25,221 nt of DNA, taken from contig JBGYPP010000005.1 in NCBI GenBank assembly GCA_041838515.1, positions 1 to 25,221 of the forward strand. Reading direction: 5' to 3'. Below the pieces are notes generated by a model. That model did not search any database. It was not told where the DNA came from and saw only the letters and a program-made list of their open reading frames with translations. Origin of the DNA: JBGYPP01 sp041838515. GTDB lineage: Bacteria > Bacillota > Clostridia > Lachnospirales > Lachnospiraceae. Below, in pieces: positions 1-7,300 of this stretch (within the stretch, counting starts at the first letter, position 1; the number at the start of each line of letters is the position of its first letter). Position numbers and translations under genes: made by a program.

Positions 1-952
1 CGATGGCGCAGAGGGTTTCATCCCGTATATCCAAATAAAAGCAGTGGCCGGAGAGCCGGCTGCGCCAAAAGGGCAGATCCAAGGCCCCATCCAGCGGCAA
101 TTCCCCTCTGCATATCAGCCGTGCCATGTCCTGGGCGGGTATATTTTCCAGCAGGGTCTGGGCCCTGTGCAGCAGCATATCCTCGCTGTCCTGGGGGGAT
201 GCGTGCAACTCCAGTATATGAAGCTGTCGTTGTCCATGGGGAACAAAGCGGGCGCTGATTCCATCCTGGCGGCAGTCCAGCAGCATATATCCCTTGGAAC
301 CGCATTCGTCAAAGCCCCGGCCCTCCAGGCAGCCGCTGTAACAGGCCATGCCCCTATCCCCCAGGGGAAAGCAGCGCTGGCTGTGTATATGCCCCATAGC
401 AATATAATCCCAGGGCTTTCCCAGCAAGGCCACCTGAGGAATATCCCAATCGGCAGGGGCGGAAGCGGCTCCGGAGGAGGGGCGCCAGTCGCCGTGCAGC
501 AGCAGAATATTCCATCTGTCCTCCCGGGGTTGCAGGGCATAGAGGTCTTTCAGCCTCTGGGAACCCAGGCTCTCTATGCCATAGATATCTGCCCGGCCAT
601 AACTGTGGCAGGTTTGCTCCGGGGAAAAGCCCCGCAAATTGGCCGGCAGTTCCAGACCCTCGGCAAAGACCGATCCCAGGTCGTGATTGCCCCGCAGATA
701 GATCACATCTGCGGGCGCGGCTGCGGCCACGCTGTCCAGAAAGCGCTGGCGAATGCGTTTTTGCTGGGCGGAGGGGGAGTCAAAGAGATCGCCGGAGATC
801 AGTATGGCGGTGACATCCTGAGCCTTGGCCTCCAGACAGAGGTGATGAAAGCCCAGAAGCAGCTCATTCCTGCGGAGAGCGGCCGTTTCCGCATCCAGAT
901 GCCGGCTCAAGGGGGAGTCCAAATGTAGATCGGAGCAATGGATGAAACGCAT
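1..952 (-). CDS. SbcD/YhaO-like DNA repair metallophosphoesterase (3' end beyond window)
   Basis: A calcineurin-like phosphoesterase that probably cuts DNA ends together with an SbcC/YhaN-type ATPase. About 317 residues are visible, starting MRFIHCSDLHLDS, and the frame stays open at the window edge. The Mn-binding motifs appear in the expected order: D-x-H (SDLHLD, residues 7-12), GDLFDS, GNHD, LLHGDW and GHIHS. Known SbcD/YhaO proteins are about 380-410 residues, so roughly 70-90 are missing. The start has a GAGGTG ribosome-binding site 5 nt upstream and a good promoter behind it. The usual ATPase partner would lie beyond the left edge and cannot be seen. The superfamily is secure; the choice between SbcD and YhaO is inferred from length and the divergent C-terminal half. 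Confidence 0.88.
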   Translation of the reverse strand, partial: MRFIHCSDLHLDSPLSRHLDAETAALRRNELLLGFHHLCLEAKAQDVTAILISGDLFDSPSAQQKRIRQRFLDSVAAAAPADVIYLRGNHDLGSVFAEGLELPANLRGFSPEQTCHSYGRADIYGIESLGSQRLKDLYALQPREDRWNILLLHGDWRPSSGAASAPADWDIPQVALLGKPWDYIAMGHIHSQRCFPLGDRGMACYSGCLEGRGFDECGSKGYMLLDCRQDGISARFVPHGQRQLHILELHASPQDSEDMLLHRAQTLLENIPAQDMARLICRGELPLDGALDLPFWRSRLSGHCFYLDIRDETLCAI

Positions 953-991
953 AAAGGCACCTCACAATTCAAACATACATTCTACAGTCTG

Positions 992-1020
992 AGTATAGCG
1001 CATGGCAGGGGGAATGTAAA
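992..1020 (-). promoter_or_regulatory. Sigma-A promoter of the phosphoesterase gene
   Basis: On the minus strand, TTTACA (1020-1015) and TATACT (997-992) are separated by exactly 17 nt. Transcription would begin about 985, giving a short leader before the start codon at 952. Confidence 0.7.
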
Positions 1021-1101
1021 ACGCAGAGGGAGTTGCATTTTGCCGAAAAAAAGCTCAAGGGCAACGAGGATTTCGGCAGAGGCTACTATAGTAAAAAGCC
1101 C

Positions 1102-1130
1102 TTGCTTGGGATAAAATGTTTTGGTATAGA
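1102..1130 (+). promoter_or_regulatory. Possible rpe promoter
   Basis: TTGCTT (1102-1107) and TATAGA (1125-1130) lie 17 nt apart, 21 nt before the rpe start. Both boxes are only partial consensus matches, so this is tentative. Confidence 0.4.
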
Positions 1131-1151
1131 AAGGCATAGAGGAGAGTTGTC

Positions 1152-1817
1152 ATGGCAAATATTTTGGCTCCGTCTATATTATCGGCGGATTTTTGGAGAT
1201 TGGGAGAGGAATTGGAGGCCATAGGCCGGGCCGGAGCGCAATATGTGCATTTTGACGTGATGGATGGGCGTTTCGTACCCTCCATTTCCTTTGGCCTGCC
1301 GGTGCTGGCCAGTCTGAAACGCCGCTGCGGCCTAGTGATGGATGTGCATTTGATGATAGAAGAGCCTATTAGGTATGTGGGAGCCTTTGCTAAGGCGGGG
1401 GCGGATATCATCACCTTTCATCTGGAGGCGGCCACCTCGCCGCAGGATACGATAGACCGCATTAGGCAGACCGGATGCAGAGTGGGCATGTCCATCAAGC
1501 CCGGCACCTCCGTGGAGGCTCTGTATCCATATATGGGGCAGCTGGATATGGCGCTGATTATGACTGTGGAACCGGGCTTCGGCGGGCAGGTCATGATAGA
1601 GTCCTGTCTGGACAAGGCAAGGGTCTTGCGGGATTATCTGGATTCGCTGGGATTGCAGACGGATATAGAGGCTGACGGCGGCATACATGCCGGCAATGTG
1701 GAAAAGGTATTGGCCGCCGGGGTCAATGTGGTGGTGGCGGGATCGGCCCTGTTTGGAGAGGACACCTATGGAAAGACCCTTGCCATGTGGCAGAAATTGC
1801 AGGCTGGGGGAAAATAG
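1152..1817 (+). CDS. rpe: Ribulose-phosphate 3-epimerase
   Basis: Interconverts D-ribulose 5-phosphate and D-xylulose 5-phosphate in the cytoplasmic non-oxidative pentose phosphate pathway. The 221 residues match the usual family length. Visible motifs: APSILSADF at 6-14, the metal-binding HFDVMDG at 33-39 (H33, D35), H66 in DVHLM, the phosphate-gripping loop VEPGFGGQ at 139-146, and DGGI at 175-178 with the second catalytic Asp (D175). GAGGAGAG lies just before the ATG. The gene stands alone, between a divergent repair gene and a convergent signalling operon, rather than beside rsgA as in many Firmicutes. The assignment is secure. Confidence 0.97.
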   Translation: MANILAPSILSADFWRLGEELEAIGRAGAQYVHFDVMDGRFVPSISFGLPVLASLKRRCGLVMDVHLMIEEPIRYVGAFAKAGADIITFHLEAATSPQDTIDRIRQTGCRVGMSIKPGTSVEALYPYMGQLDMALIMTVEPGFGGQVMIESCLDKARVLRDYLDSLGLQTDIEADGGIHAGNVEKVLAAGVNVVVAGSALFGEDTYGKTLAMWQKLQAGGK

Positions 1818-1852
1818 GGGGCATGGCGACAGAGCAACACATAAGAGTATAG

Positions 1853-1901
1853 AAAAAGACAGGCAAGAACCCGGAAGCTCTAGGGGGTTCTTGCCTGTCT
1901 T
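1853..1901 (-). terminator. Terminator of the GAF/HD-GYP-Dabb operon
   Basis: A perfect 17-bp inverted repeat (1856-1872 with 1885-1901) with a 12-nt loop. Read on the minus strand, the stem is followed by a T run (complement of the A run 1853-1857), so it suits the leftward operon. Rightward from rpe there is no T tract, so termination of rpe here would be weaker. Confidence 0.8.
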
Positions 1902-1905
1902 GCCG

Positions 1906-2211
1906 TCAGTCGGTGATATAGTCCATGCACACACGGTTGGCCGTATATGGGCGCACATGGGCGTCTGCAGCCGCTACATGGAGAGGGTGGACGGCATATG
2001 CGGCCAGAGCCTGGGCATCGGTAAAGCTGGAGTCCAGCATGACATCGGCATTGGAGCTGTCCAGGGGCTGGGTGTGTACCCTGATGGTCAGCAGGCCGGG
2101 AATTTGACCCGCCAGAGCCTCCAGAGAGGAGCGTATATCCTCCTTGGCGGCCAGCTTCTCTTCCGGGCTGAGATGGGAGTGCAATTGCCAGAGTATAATG
2201 TGTTTTAGCAT
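1906..2211 (-). CDS. Dabb (stress-responsive A/B barrel) domain protein
   Basis: A 101-residue protein starting MLKHIILWQL, typical of the Dabb ferredoxin-like dimeric barrel family, with a second strand around LLTIRVHTQPL and a C-terminal stretch ending CMDYITD. Family functions are mostly unknown; some plant members are stress-induced and some bacterial ones are enzymes. The start at 2211 is chosen because AAAGGAGG lies 6 nt before it; an in-frame ATG 18 nt further upstream lacks a site and would overlap the preceding gene. It follows the GAF/HD-GYP gene by 10 nt and shares its terminator, so the two are co-transcribed. No function can be inferred from the pairing. Confidence 0.8.
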   Translation of the reverse strand: MLKHIILWQLHSHLSPEEKLAAKEDIRSSLEALAGQIPGLLTIRVHTQPLDSSNADVMLDSSFTDAQALAAYAVHPLHVAAADAHVRPYTANRVCMDYITD

Positions 2212-2221
2212 ATATCCTCCT

Positions 2222-3322
2222 TTATTCATCTGGATACTGGCGTAAGATGCTGTAAAAATCTTCTAGGTTCTCTAGGAAAAGATCTGTCAGATCTGGAGCA
2301 AATTGACGGCCCTTTTGCTTGGAGAACTCGGCTATGATATCCTCACGAGGCCAGGCCTTTTTGTACACCCTGTCATTGGCCAGGGCGTCAAACACATCAC
2401 AGATAGAGGTGATGCGGGCAAAGATATCGATTTCCTCTCCCTTTAAGCCCTGGGGGTAGCCGGTGCCGTCAAAGCGTTCGTGGTGCTGATGGCAGATATT
2501 GTCAGCTGTGCGCAACAGCTTTCTCTGCATGGGAGCCAGTATGTTGTGGCCTATATAGGTATGCCTTTGCATATGGGCAAATTCCTCTTCGGTAAATGGG
2601 CCGGGTTTGTTGAGTACGGCATCTTTGATGCCCACCTTGCCCAAATCGTGCAGGGGGGAGGCCAGCTTGATCATATGCACATCCCTGGGGTGCATGCCGT
2701 ACAATCGGGCCAAATGCTCCGTCATGGCAGACACCCGGCGCACATGCATGGCAGTTTCCTTGGAGCGGCTCTCGCCCAGCTCCGCCAAAAGAAAGACTAT
2801 GTCGTTTTGGGTCTGTATCAGTTCCTCCTCAAAGAAGTAGGAGGTCAGCGCCTCCTCGCAGTAGAGGCCGACAAATATCAAATAATCCAAATCCTCCTCG
2901 GTGAAGAGCTGGCCATTCTCCTTGTTGATGGCCTGGATGGCGCCATAGACGGCGTTGTTGGAATGCTTTAGGGGGACAAAAAGGGAGGAATAACTGGCGA
3001 ACCCCATGATTTCCGCCAGATGGGGATTGTAGTAGGGGTCCTGGGTGTTGTCGTTGACTATGCGGTTTTGGCCGGAGCGTATGACATGGCCTATGATGCC
3101 GTCAAAGGCCTTGATTTCGCAATAGGCAATGTCCTGGCTGAGCTGGGGGATGATCTTGCCTCTGTCCTCATCGTACAACCAAATAATGCAGCGCTGGGCC
3201 TCCAGCAGCTCCTTGCCCAGCATGGAGATAATCTGTATGTATTCGCCCAGGGGAGGGCGGCGTTTCTCTATTTTTTTCATATGCTTGAAGAGGATCTGAA
3301 ATTTCCTCTGATAAATATCCAT
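2222..3322 (-). CDS. GAF domain plus HD-GYP phosphohydrolase (putative cyclic-dinucleotide phosphodiesterase)
   Basis: A 366-residue soluble signalling protein. Residues about 25-160 form a GAF sensor domain and about 175-350 an HD-GYP domain. The HD pair is in SPLHDLGKVGI (H225, D226, K229), the GYP signature is HHERFDGTGYP at 280-290, and DVFDAL is at 309-314. These are the metal-binding and diagnostic residues of HD-GYP enzymes, which hydrolyse cyclic di-GMP or related dinucleotides, so catalysis is likely; the ligand of the GAF domain is unknown. There is no membrane segment. A GGGAGG site lies 7 nt before the ATG and a near-consensus promoter is at 3379-3407. It is divergent from the metal-efflux genes. 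Confidence 0.92.
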   Translation of the reverse strand: MDIYQRKFQILFKHMKKIEKRRPPLGEYIQIISMLGKELLEAQRCIIWLYDEDRGKIIPQLSQDIAYCEIKAFDGIIGHVIRSGQNRIVNDNTQDPYYNPHLAEIMGFASYSSLFVPLKHSNNAVYGAIQAINKENGQLFTEEDLDYLIFVGLYCEEALTSYFFEEELIQTQNDIVFLLAELGESRSKETAMHVRRVSAMTEHLARLYGMHPRDVHMIKLASPLHDLGKVGIKDAVLNKPGPFTEEEFAHMQRHTYIGHNILAPMQRKLLRTADNICHQHHERFDGTGYPQGLKGEEIDIFARITSICDVFDALANDRVYKKAWPREDIIAEFSKQKGRQFAPDLTDLFLENLEDFYSILRQYPDE

Positions 3323-3378
3323 GTCATGCCTCCCTTCTTCCTACAGAAAACCTGTTCAGAACCTAAAAAGATAAAATT

Positions 3379-3407
3379 ATTATAAACAGCCGGAAGATCT
3401 TTGACAA
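3379..3407 (-). promoter_or_regulatory. Promoter of the GAF/HD-GYP operon
   Basis: On the minus strand, TTGTCA (3407-3402) and a perfect TATAAT (3384-3379) are 17 nt apart. The -35 box lies only 7 nt from the -35 box of the divergent metal-efflux promoter. Confidence 0.8.
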
Positions 3408-3413
3408 GCCCGC

Positions 3414-3441
3414 TTGACAGGCCGGGGGAACTATTGATAAT
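3414..3441 (+). promoter_or_regulatory. Promoter of the metal-efflux operon
   Basis: A perfect TTGACA (3414-3419) is followed after 16 nt by GATAAT (3436-3441). The predicted start falls inside the adjacent SmtB-like operator. Confidence 0.7.
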
Positions 3442-3445
3442 ATAA

Positions 3446-3472
3446 ACATATGAACAATCATTCATTTATATA
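3446..3472 (+). promoter_or_regulatory. ArsR/SmtB-like metalloregulator operator
   Basis: An imperfect palindrome built on ATATGAA and TTCATTTAT, with TGAA-N6-TTCA at its centre (TGAACAATCATTCA, 3451-3464). This matches the well-known 12-2-12 operator type of SmtB/CzrA/CadC sensors as I recall it. It sits directly after the -10 box of the HMA/ATPase promoter, where a bound repressor would block transcription until Zn, Cd or Pb is present. No ArsR-family gene lies in the window. Confidence 0.65.
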
Positions 3473-3491
3473 GATGGAGAGGAGGATCAAT

Positions 3492-3707
3492 ATGCAAAAA
3501 ACCTATGGAGTGGAAGTGGATTGCGGAGCCTGCGCCTTGAAAATGGAGGAGGCCCTGGCAAAATTGCCGGGAGTGGTGTCTGCAAAAATACGATTTATGT
3601 CACAGAAGCTGGATTTGGAATGGGAGGACAGCTTGGAAGAAAAGGACATATTGCAGGCTGTGCGCAAGACCTGCCAGCGTGTGGAGCCAGATTTTCGCTT
3701 GGTTTAG
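3492..3707 (+). CDS. Free HMA-domain metallochaperone
   Basis: A 71-residue single-domain heavy-metal-associated protein. The metal-binding CxxC is in VDCGACALKMEEAL (DCGAC near residues 10-14). The Asp before the first Cys resembles the N-terminal HMA domains of Zn/Cd ATPases (DCxxC) rather than the MxCxxC of copper chaperones. It probably captures metal and passes it to the ATPase encoded next, which lacks its own HMA domain. The start at 3492 has AGGAGG 6 nt upstream; an ATG at 3474 in the same frame would swallow that site. The gene lies 13 nt before the ATPase gene in the same operon. Confidence 0.88.
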   Translation: MQKTYGVEVDCGACALKMEEALAKLPGVVSAKIRFMSQKLDLEWEDSLEEKDILQAVRKTCQRVEPDFRLV

Positions 3708-3720
3708 GAGGAAATAAGAG

Positions 3721-5643
3721 ATGAAGAAAAAACATAAATGGATTATGGGGCGGGTGGCTGTGGCGGTGATACTGGCCAGTCTGGCCATGGTTCTGCCCTT
3801 AGATCCCGGACTATCCATGGCGCTGTATTTTCTGGCCTATGCCTGCGCCGGATATGATATCTTATGGAAGGCTGTCCGGGGCGTTGCCAGAGGCCAGGTG
3901 TTTGACGAGAATTTTTTGATGTCAGTGGCCACGGTAGGAGCTCTGTGCCTGGGAGAGTATGCCGAGGGTGCGGCTGTTATGGTATTTTATCAGATAGGTG
4001 AGCTTTTCCAGGGCATAGCCGTGGGAAAGAGCCGCCAGAATATATCCCGGCTGATAGATATTGTGCCGGAGGTGGCCTATGTGGAGAGGGAGGACGGCCG
4101 GGTGGAGGAGATGCATCCCGGCAGGGTGGCCTGCGGGGATAGGCTGCTGGTGCGTCCGGGGGAGCGCATACCTCTCGATGGCGTGCTGGAGGAGGGATTT
4201 GGCATACTGGATATGCAATCTCTGACCGGAGAGAGCCTGCCCCGGGAGGTGTCGCCTGGGGAGCCGGTGGTCAGCGGATCCATCAATTTGGAGGGAGTCC
4301 TGCACATACGCGCCACCAAAGCTTATGAGGAGTCCACGGCCTCCAAAATATTGGATTTGGTGGAGAGGGCGGCAGTACATAAGTCAAAAAGTGAAAAATT
4401 TATCAGCAAATTCGCCAGGTATTACACGCCGATTGTGTGCTACAGCGCGCTGGCCATAGGCTTGCTCCCCCCCTTGGCGGCCTGGGCGGCCGGCGGGCAG
4501 GCGGACTTTGCGCTTTGGATCTCCCGCGCCTTGAGTTTTCTGGTAATCAGCTGTCCCTGCGCGCTGGTCATCTCCGTGCCTATGGGCTTTTTTGGCGGGA
4601 TAGGCGGGGCCTCCGCACGGGGCATATTGATTAAGGGGTCGGCGTATTTGGAAACATTGTCCAAGGCGGCCTATGTGGCCATGGACAAGACAGGAACGCT
4701 GACCCAGGGACGGCTCAGGGTTGTGTCCGTCCATGGGGAACAGGAAGAATTGCTCTGGGAAACAGCCGTGCTGGCAGCCCAGTACTCCAGACACCCTGTG
4801 AGCCAGGGCATATGCGCTTCCTATGCCGAGAGAGGCGGCAGGCCCTTAGAAGGCGGCAGGGTCGAGGATTATGTGGAGAGCAGGGGGCAGGGAGCCAGCT
4901 GCCGTTTGGGGGAAGATGTCATACACATAGGCAATGGCAAGATGATGGAAACGGCCGGCGTGGACTGCCGGGGGATGCAGCCCATCGGAGGAACGGTGTT
5001 GTATGTGGCAAAAAATCACGCCCTGCTGGGATACTTTGTGCTGGAGGACGGCTTGAAGCCCCAGGCAAAGCCGGCCATAGAGGCCTTGCAGGCTCTGGGT
5101 ATAGGGCAGATTTGGATGCTGACCGGAGATGGGGAGCAGGCTGCCGCCCATGTGGCCGTCCAGCTGGGCATAGGCGCTTTTCGCCATTCCCTGTTGCCGG
5201 GGGATAAGGTGGGAGCGGTAGAGGCGCTGTTGCAGGCCAAGAAAGGCTCTGAAAGCTTGGTTTTTGTAGGGGATGGCATGAATGATGCTCCGGTGCTGGC
5301 GAGGGCTGATGTGGGCATAGCCATGGGCGGGCTGGGCTCTGATGCGGCCATAGAGGCGGCGGATGTGGTGATATTGGATGACAATCCCCAAAAGGTGGCG
5401 GAGGGCATAGCCATATCCAGGTATTGTATGGCCATTATCTGGCAAAATATCGTGGCCTCCATAGGCATCAAGGCGGCCTTTTTGCTGTTGGGAGCGCTGG
5501 GCCTGGCCAGTATGTGGATGGCCATTTTCGCCGATGTGGGTGTGATGGTGCTGGCTGTACTCAATGCCATGCGCTGTCTGCGGCCTCCGGCCCTGTCCGG
5601 AGGAAAATCAGAGATCCTGTGTTGCAGCTGGAGGAAGGCCTGA
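3721..5643 (+). CDS. Zn/Cd/Pb-type P1B ATPase (heavy-metal exporter)
   Basis: A 640-residue integral membrane pump that exports metal at the cost of ATP. Visible motifs: actuator loop TGES at 169-172, the transmembrane metal site SCPCALV (CPC 278-280), the phosphorylated Asp in DKTGTLT (D322), the SRHPV His-Pro at 358-359, TGDG at 468-471 and hinge GDGMND at 517-522. The last helix carries D605 in FADVGVMVLAVLN, which with CPC marks the ZntA/CadA (P1B-2) group rather than copper pumps. There is no N-terminal CxxC domain: the protein starts directly with a basic stretch and the first helix. The short tail contains a Cys pair (ILCCSW, 634-635). AGGAGG precedes the ATG. A strong terminator follows at 5727-5775. 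Confidence 0.95.
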   Translation: MKKKHKWIMGRVAVAVILASLAMVLPLDPGLSMALYFLAYACAGYDILWKAVRGVARGQVFDENFLMSVATVGALCLGEYAEGAAVMVFYQIGELFQGIAVGKSRQNISRLIDIVPEVAYVEREDGRVEEMHPGRVACGDRLLVRPGERIPLDGVLEEGFGILDMQSLTGESLPREVSPGEPVVSGSINLEGVLHIRATKAYEESTASKILDLVERAAVHKSKSEKFISKFARYYTPIVCYSALAIGLLPPLAAWAAGGQADFALWISRALSFLVISCPCALVISVPMGFFGGIGGASARGILIKGSAYLETLSKAAYVAMDKTGTLTQGRLRVVSVHGEQEELLWETAVLAAQYSRHPVSQGICASYAERGGRPLEGGRVEDYVESRGQGASCRLGEDVIHIGNGKMMETAGVDCRGMQPIGGTVLYVAKNHALLGYFVLEDGLKPQAKPAIEALQALGIGQIWMLTGDGEQAAAHVAVQLGIGAFRHSLLPGDKVGAVEALLQAKKGSESLVFVGDGMNDAPVLARADVGIAMGGLGSDAAIEAADVVILDDNPQKVAEGIAISRYCMAIIWQNIVASIGIKAAFLLLGALGLASMWMAIFADVGVMVLAVLNAMRCLRPPALSGGKSEILCCSWRKA

Positions 5644-5726
5644 GGAAGAGGGGATAACTCCATGGCATGGGGCCGCATAGCCAGACTCCGGCTCTGTGCC
5701 TGGCATGGGCTATTCAAATGCAGAAA

Positions 5727-5775
5727 AAGGCCCTCTGTGGTATGGTATTCCACAGAGGGCCTTGCTGTGTTTTTT
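5727..5775 (+). terminator. Terminator after the metal ATPase gene (bidirectional)
   Basis: A perfect 14-bp stem (5727-5740 with 5750-5763) with a 9-nt loop, followed by a T-rich run to 5775. The upstream A run (5724-5728) gives T residues on the other strand, so it can also end the convergent leftward transcript from 6300. Confidence 0.9.
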
Positions 5776-5823
5776 CTATGAAAGGGATGGCCGTTCCTCG
5801 GATTTTTCCAGGCTTGCGGCAAC

Positions 5824-6300
5824 TTATAAAGGCTTGGCGCCGGCCTTTTCCTGCAATTTTTCCACAGCGCGCTTCCAAAATCCCTTTTTTGCCTCAGGAG
5901 CCTTGGGTATGGCCTTGCCGTGCAAGCCCTTTACGCCCATGACATAGATGCCGCTGACCGTGGCCTTTACCTCACGCTTTACAGGCACATCGTCAAAAAT
6001 CTTATCATCGCAGATCAGAGTCATAATCTGGGGGCCTACCTTGGCCTTGATCACAGGGATCTTGGAGTTGCGCATTAGCTTGGGCGTCTGCTCCAGCACC
6101 ACAGAGGGCAGGCCGGACTCCTTTAGCTTGAGTTTTTTCTTGTCGATGATCAGCATGGTCACGGTCTGCTTGTTGGCCTCCAAAGTGGCCTGTTGCTCAG
6201 CCTGCTTCTTTTGCAAACGCCGTCCGTAAAAGTACAGGCCTACAACGGCGATGACCAATAAAGCGGTGATGACCAGCAATACAATTTGCAAGGGACTCAT
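5824..6300 (-). CDS. Single-span membrane protein of unknown function
   Basis: A 158-residue protein. Residues about 4-26 form one hydrophobic helix (IVLLVITALLVIAVVGLYF), followed by a basic, Gln-rich segment (RRLQKKQAEQQ) that should be cytosolic. A compact domain of about residues 45-125 is rich in Val, Ile and Lys, and the C-terminal tail is basic (KKGFWKRAVEKLQEK). The overall plan resembles small membrane-tethered proteins conserved in Clostridia, but I do not recognise a named family. AGGAGG lies before the ATG at 6300 and the gene has its own promoter at 6349-6377. It is downstream of mecA on the same strand, but a likely terminator separates them. Confidence 0.75.
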   Translation of the reverse strand: MSPLQIVLLVITALLVIAVVGLYFYGRRLQKKQAEQQATLEANKQTVTMLIIDKKKLKLKESGLPSVVLEQTPKLMRNSKIPVIKAKVGPQIMTLICDDKIFDDVPVKREVKATVSGIYVMGVKGLHGKAIPKAPEAKKGFWKRAVEKLQEKAGAKPL

Positions 6301-6348
6301 GGTTTTCCTCCTCGAGATGTCCTATTGCGGCCTGTCGCCGCTTTCCCC

Positions 6349-6377
6349 ATTGTATCATTGCAGGGGCGGAACGGCAA
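6349..6377 (-). promoter_or_regulatory. Promoter of the one-TM protein gene
   Basis: On the minus strand, TTGCCG (6377-6372) and TACAAT (6354-6349) are 17 nt apart. The -35 box touches the T run of the presumed mecA terminator. Confidence 0.65.
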
Positions 6378-6378
6378 G

Positions 6379-6416
6379 AAAAACCGAACCGGGCAGGCGT
6401 TTAGGGGCCTATCCGG
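6379..6416 (-). terminator. Probable mecA terminator
   Basis: On the minus strand an imperfect 10-bp stem (6416-6407 with 6398-6389; one mismatch, one G-U pair) overlaps the last mecA codons and is followed a few bases later by TTTTT (complement of 6379-6383). Confidence 0.5.
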
Positions 6417-7141
6417 GCCAGAGCGGACAGAGCATCCTTGGGCAGCAGAGTCTTGCCGTGTTCCTCCAGGTAGGCCAGACCGGCCCTGTTCATATAGAGC
6501 AGATTGCCGTATTCGGTAATCATATTGCTGGCTCTGTCAAAGTCCGCCCCAGACCTGTCCAGAGGCTTGAGGGTCAATATATACTGGCCGGCCGGGGTCT
6601 TGAACAGCCGGCTGGCAAAGCTGCCCCTGCCCTGCAGCTTGCGGGCCATGGATATCAGGTTGTGCATGGAGTCAAAGCCAAATACGCGCATTTGCAGCTC
6701 CGGCTCCGGGCTCTCCTCCTTGGCCTCCGTCTTGGTAGCAGTGTTGGAAAAGGCCTCTCCCTTGCCCTTGCTGCGGGGTTCCTCCTTGGATGCCTCTCCC
6801 TGCTTTTTGATAAAACGCATCAAATCCTCGGCTGCGGGCTGCATGGGCGGCCCAGCGGGATTGAAGCGGGCAAAGCGGGTGTCCAGTTCCTCCGGATCCT
6901 CCACCTTGGTGATGACTATGACCAGGGAATCTGCGCTGGTGGGTATGGCCTCTATGGCCAAGGGCAGATCCTCTGCCTCGAAGCCCACCTGGACTTGGGC
7001 TTGGCGCATCACATCTTTGAACAATTTCTTGGTCTTGGGAGAGCCATAGCTCAACTCGTTAATGCGGAGCTGGCGGCTGTCCAAATCCTGCCTGTCCAAA
7101 GTGCAGCGAATCTGATTTTCATTGATACGCTCTATCTTCAT
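6401..7141 (-). CDS. mecA: MecA-family adaptor protein of the ClpC protease
   Basis: A 246-residue adaptor that delivers substrates to the ClpCP protease in Firmicutes. It begins MKIERINENQI, the characteristic MecA N-terminus, with the substrate-binding domain over about residues 1-90. A charged Ser/Lys/Glu-rich linker (about 100-145) precedes the C-terminal ClpC-binding domain (about 148-235, including FGFDSMHNLISMARKL). The start at 7141 is chosen by family alignment; the frame stays open to 7477, but that extension is proline-rich and unlike MecA. The ribosome-binding site (AAAGGA) is rather distant. A promoter lies at 7205-7233. Substrates cannot be deduced from the sequence. Confidence 0.88.
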   Translation of the reverse strand: MKIERINENQIRCTLDRQDLDSRQLRINELSYGSPKTKKLFKDVMRQAQVQVGFEAEDLPLAIEAIPTSADSLVIVITKVEDPEELDTRFARFNPAGPPMQPAAEDLMRFIKKQGEASKEEPRSKGKGEAFSNTATKTEAKEESPEPELQMRVFGFDSMHNLISMARKLQGRGSFASRLFKTPAGQYILTLKPLDRSGADFDRASNMITEYGNLLYMNRAGLAYLEEHGKTLLPKDALSALARIGP

Positions 7142-7162
7142 AACTAAGCCCGTCCTTTCTGC

Positions 7163-7179
7163 GGAATAACCGCTATTCC
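7163..7179 (-). promoter_or_regulatory. Overlapping inverted repeats in the mecA leader
   Basis: Between the mecA promoter and start codon, GGAATA (7163-7168) pairs with TATTCC (7174-7179), while GCGG (7161-7164) can instead pair with CCGC (7170-7173). The two hairpins exclude each other. This may be an operator or RNA switch, or chance. Confidence 0.3.
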
Positions 7180-7204
7180 CTCTTGTGCAAAGGGTTTCAT
7201 TTTT

Positions 7205-7233
7205 ATTGTACCCCGCTTGTGTGCTACAGTCAA
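7205..7233 (-). promoter_or_regulatory. mecA promoter
   Basis: On the minus strand, TTGACT (7233-7228) and TACAAT (7210-7205) are exactly 17 nt apart, about 64 nt upstream of the mecA start. Confidence 0.8.
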
Positions 7234-7270
7234 TAGAACAGCCGGGATTTAGCTTTTTTTCATATTTTCC

Positions 7271-7300
7271 TTGCCCAGAGGGGGAAGGAGGCGATATAAT
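7271..7300 (+). promoter_or_regulatory. Promoter of the hairpin-rich intergenic transcript
   Basis: TTGCCC (7271-7276), an 18-nt spacer and a perfect TATAAT (7295-7300). Transcription would start about 7306, roughly 500 nt before the next secure gene. Confidence 0.55.

Noticed and set aside
44..928. Long plus-strand open frame of 294 codons at the left edge
   Set aside because: It is the mirror of the SbcD-like gene on the minus strand, whose phosphoesterase motifs are unmistakable; the plus product is low-complexity Gly/Ala/Gln.
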